From a bacterium (GTDB lineage: Bacteria > Patescibacteriota > Saccharimonadia > Saccharimonadales > Saccharimonadaceae): a stretch of 7,219 nt of DNA. A model generated the notes under the pieces. The model had not been told where the DNA came from, made no database searches, and saw nothing but the letters and a program-made list of their open reading frames with translations. The DNA is taken from assembly GCA_029565375.1 (NCBI GenBank), contig JAKQOF010000091.1:1-7219 (forward strand). The letters run 5' to 3'. The position numbers were made by a program, and so were the translations under genes. This document shows, piece after piece, positions 6,153 through 7,219 of the stretch; the first letter of the stretch is position 1; every line of letters begins with the position of its first letter.

Positions 6153-7219
6153 TGAAGACGCATCCAAAGATATCAGAAGAAAAAGTAGGAAGTATCCAGT
6201 CATTGCGTGGCCTGATGGTTGAAGTACAGATTATTGGCGACCGTCCTGAAGAAAAAGAGCTACTGCGAGTTGAAGACCATCCTGAAGTCTTTTTGGAAGT
6301 CAGTTTCTTTAAAGCTGATACTGTGGTCTGTATTAACCTGACCAACAGCCAAGTGTTGCAGTGTGGCCAAAATATCTTTCGTACTCACGAGAAAGTGTCG
6401 GTGCCTGTTGGGCCAAATACGCTCGGTCGTGTCTTTAGTGCGCTTGGTGAACCCCTCGACGAAAAGCCGGGAATCACTGACAAACGACGTCCGATTAGCG
6501 AAGCGTCAGGCACAAAGAGCTACCGTGGCACGCAAAAGCTCGAGATGCTTGAAACCGGCCTGAAAGTAATCGACTTTTTGACACCGTTTGTGAAAGGTCG
6601 CAAGATTGGTATCGTCGGAGGTGCTGGTGTGGGCAAGACTGTCCTCACGATGGAAATGATTAATAACGTCACTCGTAATGCGAAGAGCTTGTCTATCTAT
6701 TGTGGTGTTGGTGAGCGTATTCGTGAAGGTAACGAGTTATATGAAACACTGAAAGAAACTGGCGTATTAAAAAACACCGTCATGTTCTTTGGACAGATGG
6801 ACTCGACACCTGCTATTCGTTCGATGGTTGGTCCTGCTGCTGCGACTGCTGCGGAGTACTTCCGCGACGAGGAAGGTCGCGACATCCTGTTCTTCGTAGA
6901 CAACATCTATCGACACATTCAGGCCCTCACAGAGCTGTCAACCAACCTGGGTTTGATTCCATCTGAGGGCGGCTATTCACCAAAGATCTACGCAGAGCTG
7001 CGTCGTCTGGAAGACCGATTGAGTTCCACCGACAAAGGAACGATTACGTCGGTGCAGGCAGTCTATATCCCTGCAGACGACCTTTCAGACCCTGCGGTGC
7101 AAGCCATCTCGCAGCAGCTGGACTCAGTATTGGTGCTGTCTCGTAGTGTCGCCGAGAGTGGTATTCGTCCTGCAGTTGACCTGTTAAAGACAACGTCATC
7201 ACTGTTGACCCCCCAAATC
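6152..7219 (+). CDS. F1-like ATPase beta subunit (catalytic), C-terminus beyond window
   Basis: The open frame starts at the ATG at 6152, which shares its A with gamma's TAA and has AGAGGAG at 6138-6144, 7 nt upstream. Visible: 356 residues. The beta-barrel domain ends near 80 and is followed by VPVGPNTLGRVFSALGEPLD. The canonical P-loop GGAGVGKT is at 156-163, GVGERIREGN with catalytic glutamate E188 at 185-194, Walker B LFFVDNIYR with D250 and R254, and TSVQAVYIPADDLSDP at 299-314. All residues needed to hydrolyse ATP at the catalytic site seem present. Two changes stand out: GIYPAVDPL, whose tyrosine stacks on adenine, has become GIRPAVDLL (R339), and the DPxPATTFAHLDA stretch has become DPAVQAISQQLDS. 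The DELSEED region is outside the window, as is any epsilon gene. Confidence 0.93.
   Translation, partial: MKTHPKISEEKVGSIQSLRGLMVEVQIIGDRPEEKELLRVEDHPEVFLEVSFFKADTVVCINLTNSQVLQCGQNIFRTHEKVSVPVGPNTLGRVFSALGEPLDEKPGITDKRRPISEASGTKSYRGTQKLEMLETGLKVIDFLTPFVKGRKIGIVGGAGVGKTVLTMEMINNVTRNAKSLSIYCGVGERIREGNELYETLKETGVLKNTVMFFGQMDSTPAIRSMVGPAAATAAEYFRDEEGRDILFFVDNIYRHIQALTELSTNLGLIPSEGGYSPKIYAELRRLEDRLSSTDKGTITSVQAVYIPADDLSDPAVQAISQQLDSVLVLSRSVAESGIRPAVDLLKTTSSLLTPQI

Noticed and set aside
1904..7219. Ordinary ATP synthase operon
   Set aside because: The gene order fits, but subunit a is missing, the c-like helix lacks the proton-binding acid, and alpha and beta differ at near-invariant positions.
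1..7219. tRNA, rRNA, CRISPR array, insertion sequence or attachment site
   Set aside because: I saw no cloverleaf, regular spaced repeats, transposase or integrase motifs, or flanking direct repeats. I also saw no convincing GC hairpin with a T-run to call a terminator.

Overview
The window looks like part of a Patescibacteria/CPR genome, most likely Saccharibacteria-like. That assignment is an inference. It rests on moderate GC, very tight gene packing, extended -10 promoters, and a minus-strand gene trio (short RKDFLKYSG membrane protein, 'TIRPGTxTAGTAPLKF' fibre protein, phage-like virion or fibre protein) that I associate from memory with such genomes. No rRNA or tRNA is present to anchor the taxonomy.

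The left part (1-1789) is a minus-strand cassette. In transcription order it holds a 36-residue peptide with a perfect type IV prepilin N-terminus, a 66-residue membrane-anchored protein ending GYGGGKYGV, a 172-residue phage-fibre-like protein, and a larger phage-structural-like protein that runs off the window. A short intergenic stretch (1790-1903) carries two back-to-back extended -10 promoters whose predicted -35 positions coincide.

The right part (1904-7219) is a plus-strand operon in the classic F-ATPase order, but altered: an exported protein fused to a c-like hairpin, then b, delta, alpha, gamma and beta (beta cut by the window edge). Every junction is a 1-bp gap or an overlap, which indicates translational coupling. 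Subunit a (the proton channel) is absent from its usual place. The c-like hairpin keeps an RNP loop but has no acidic residue in its second helix, and it follows a signal peptide and a roughly 170-residue extracytoplasmic domain. The alpha and beta ATPase cores keep the P-loop lysines, the catalytic glutamate, the Walker B aspartates and the arginine finger, while several otherwise near-invariant positions have changed.

My reading is that this is not an ATP synthase. It is a second, F1-like ATPase with a stalk (b/delta) and rotor (gamma), coupled to a membrane ring or anchor that displays a domain outside the cell. It would use cytoplasmic ATP for mechanical work at the cell surface. The closest described idea is the F1-like-X0 ATPases of mycoplasmas, but the gene content here differs. 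The function is inferred.
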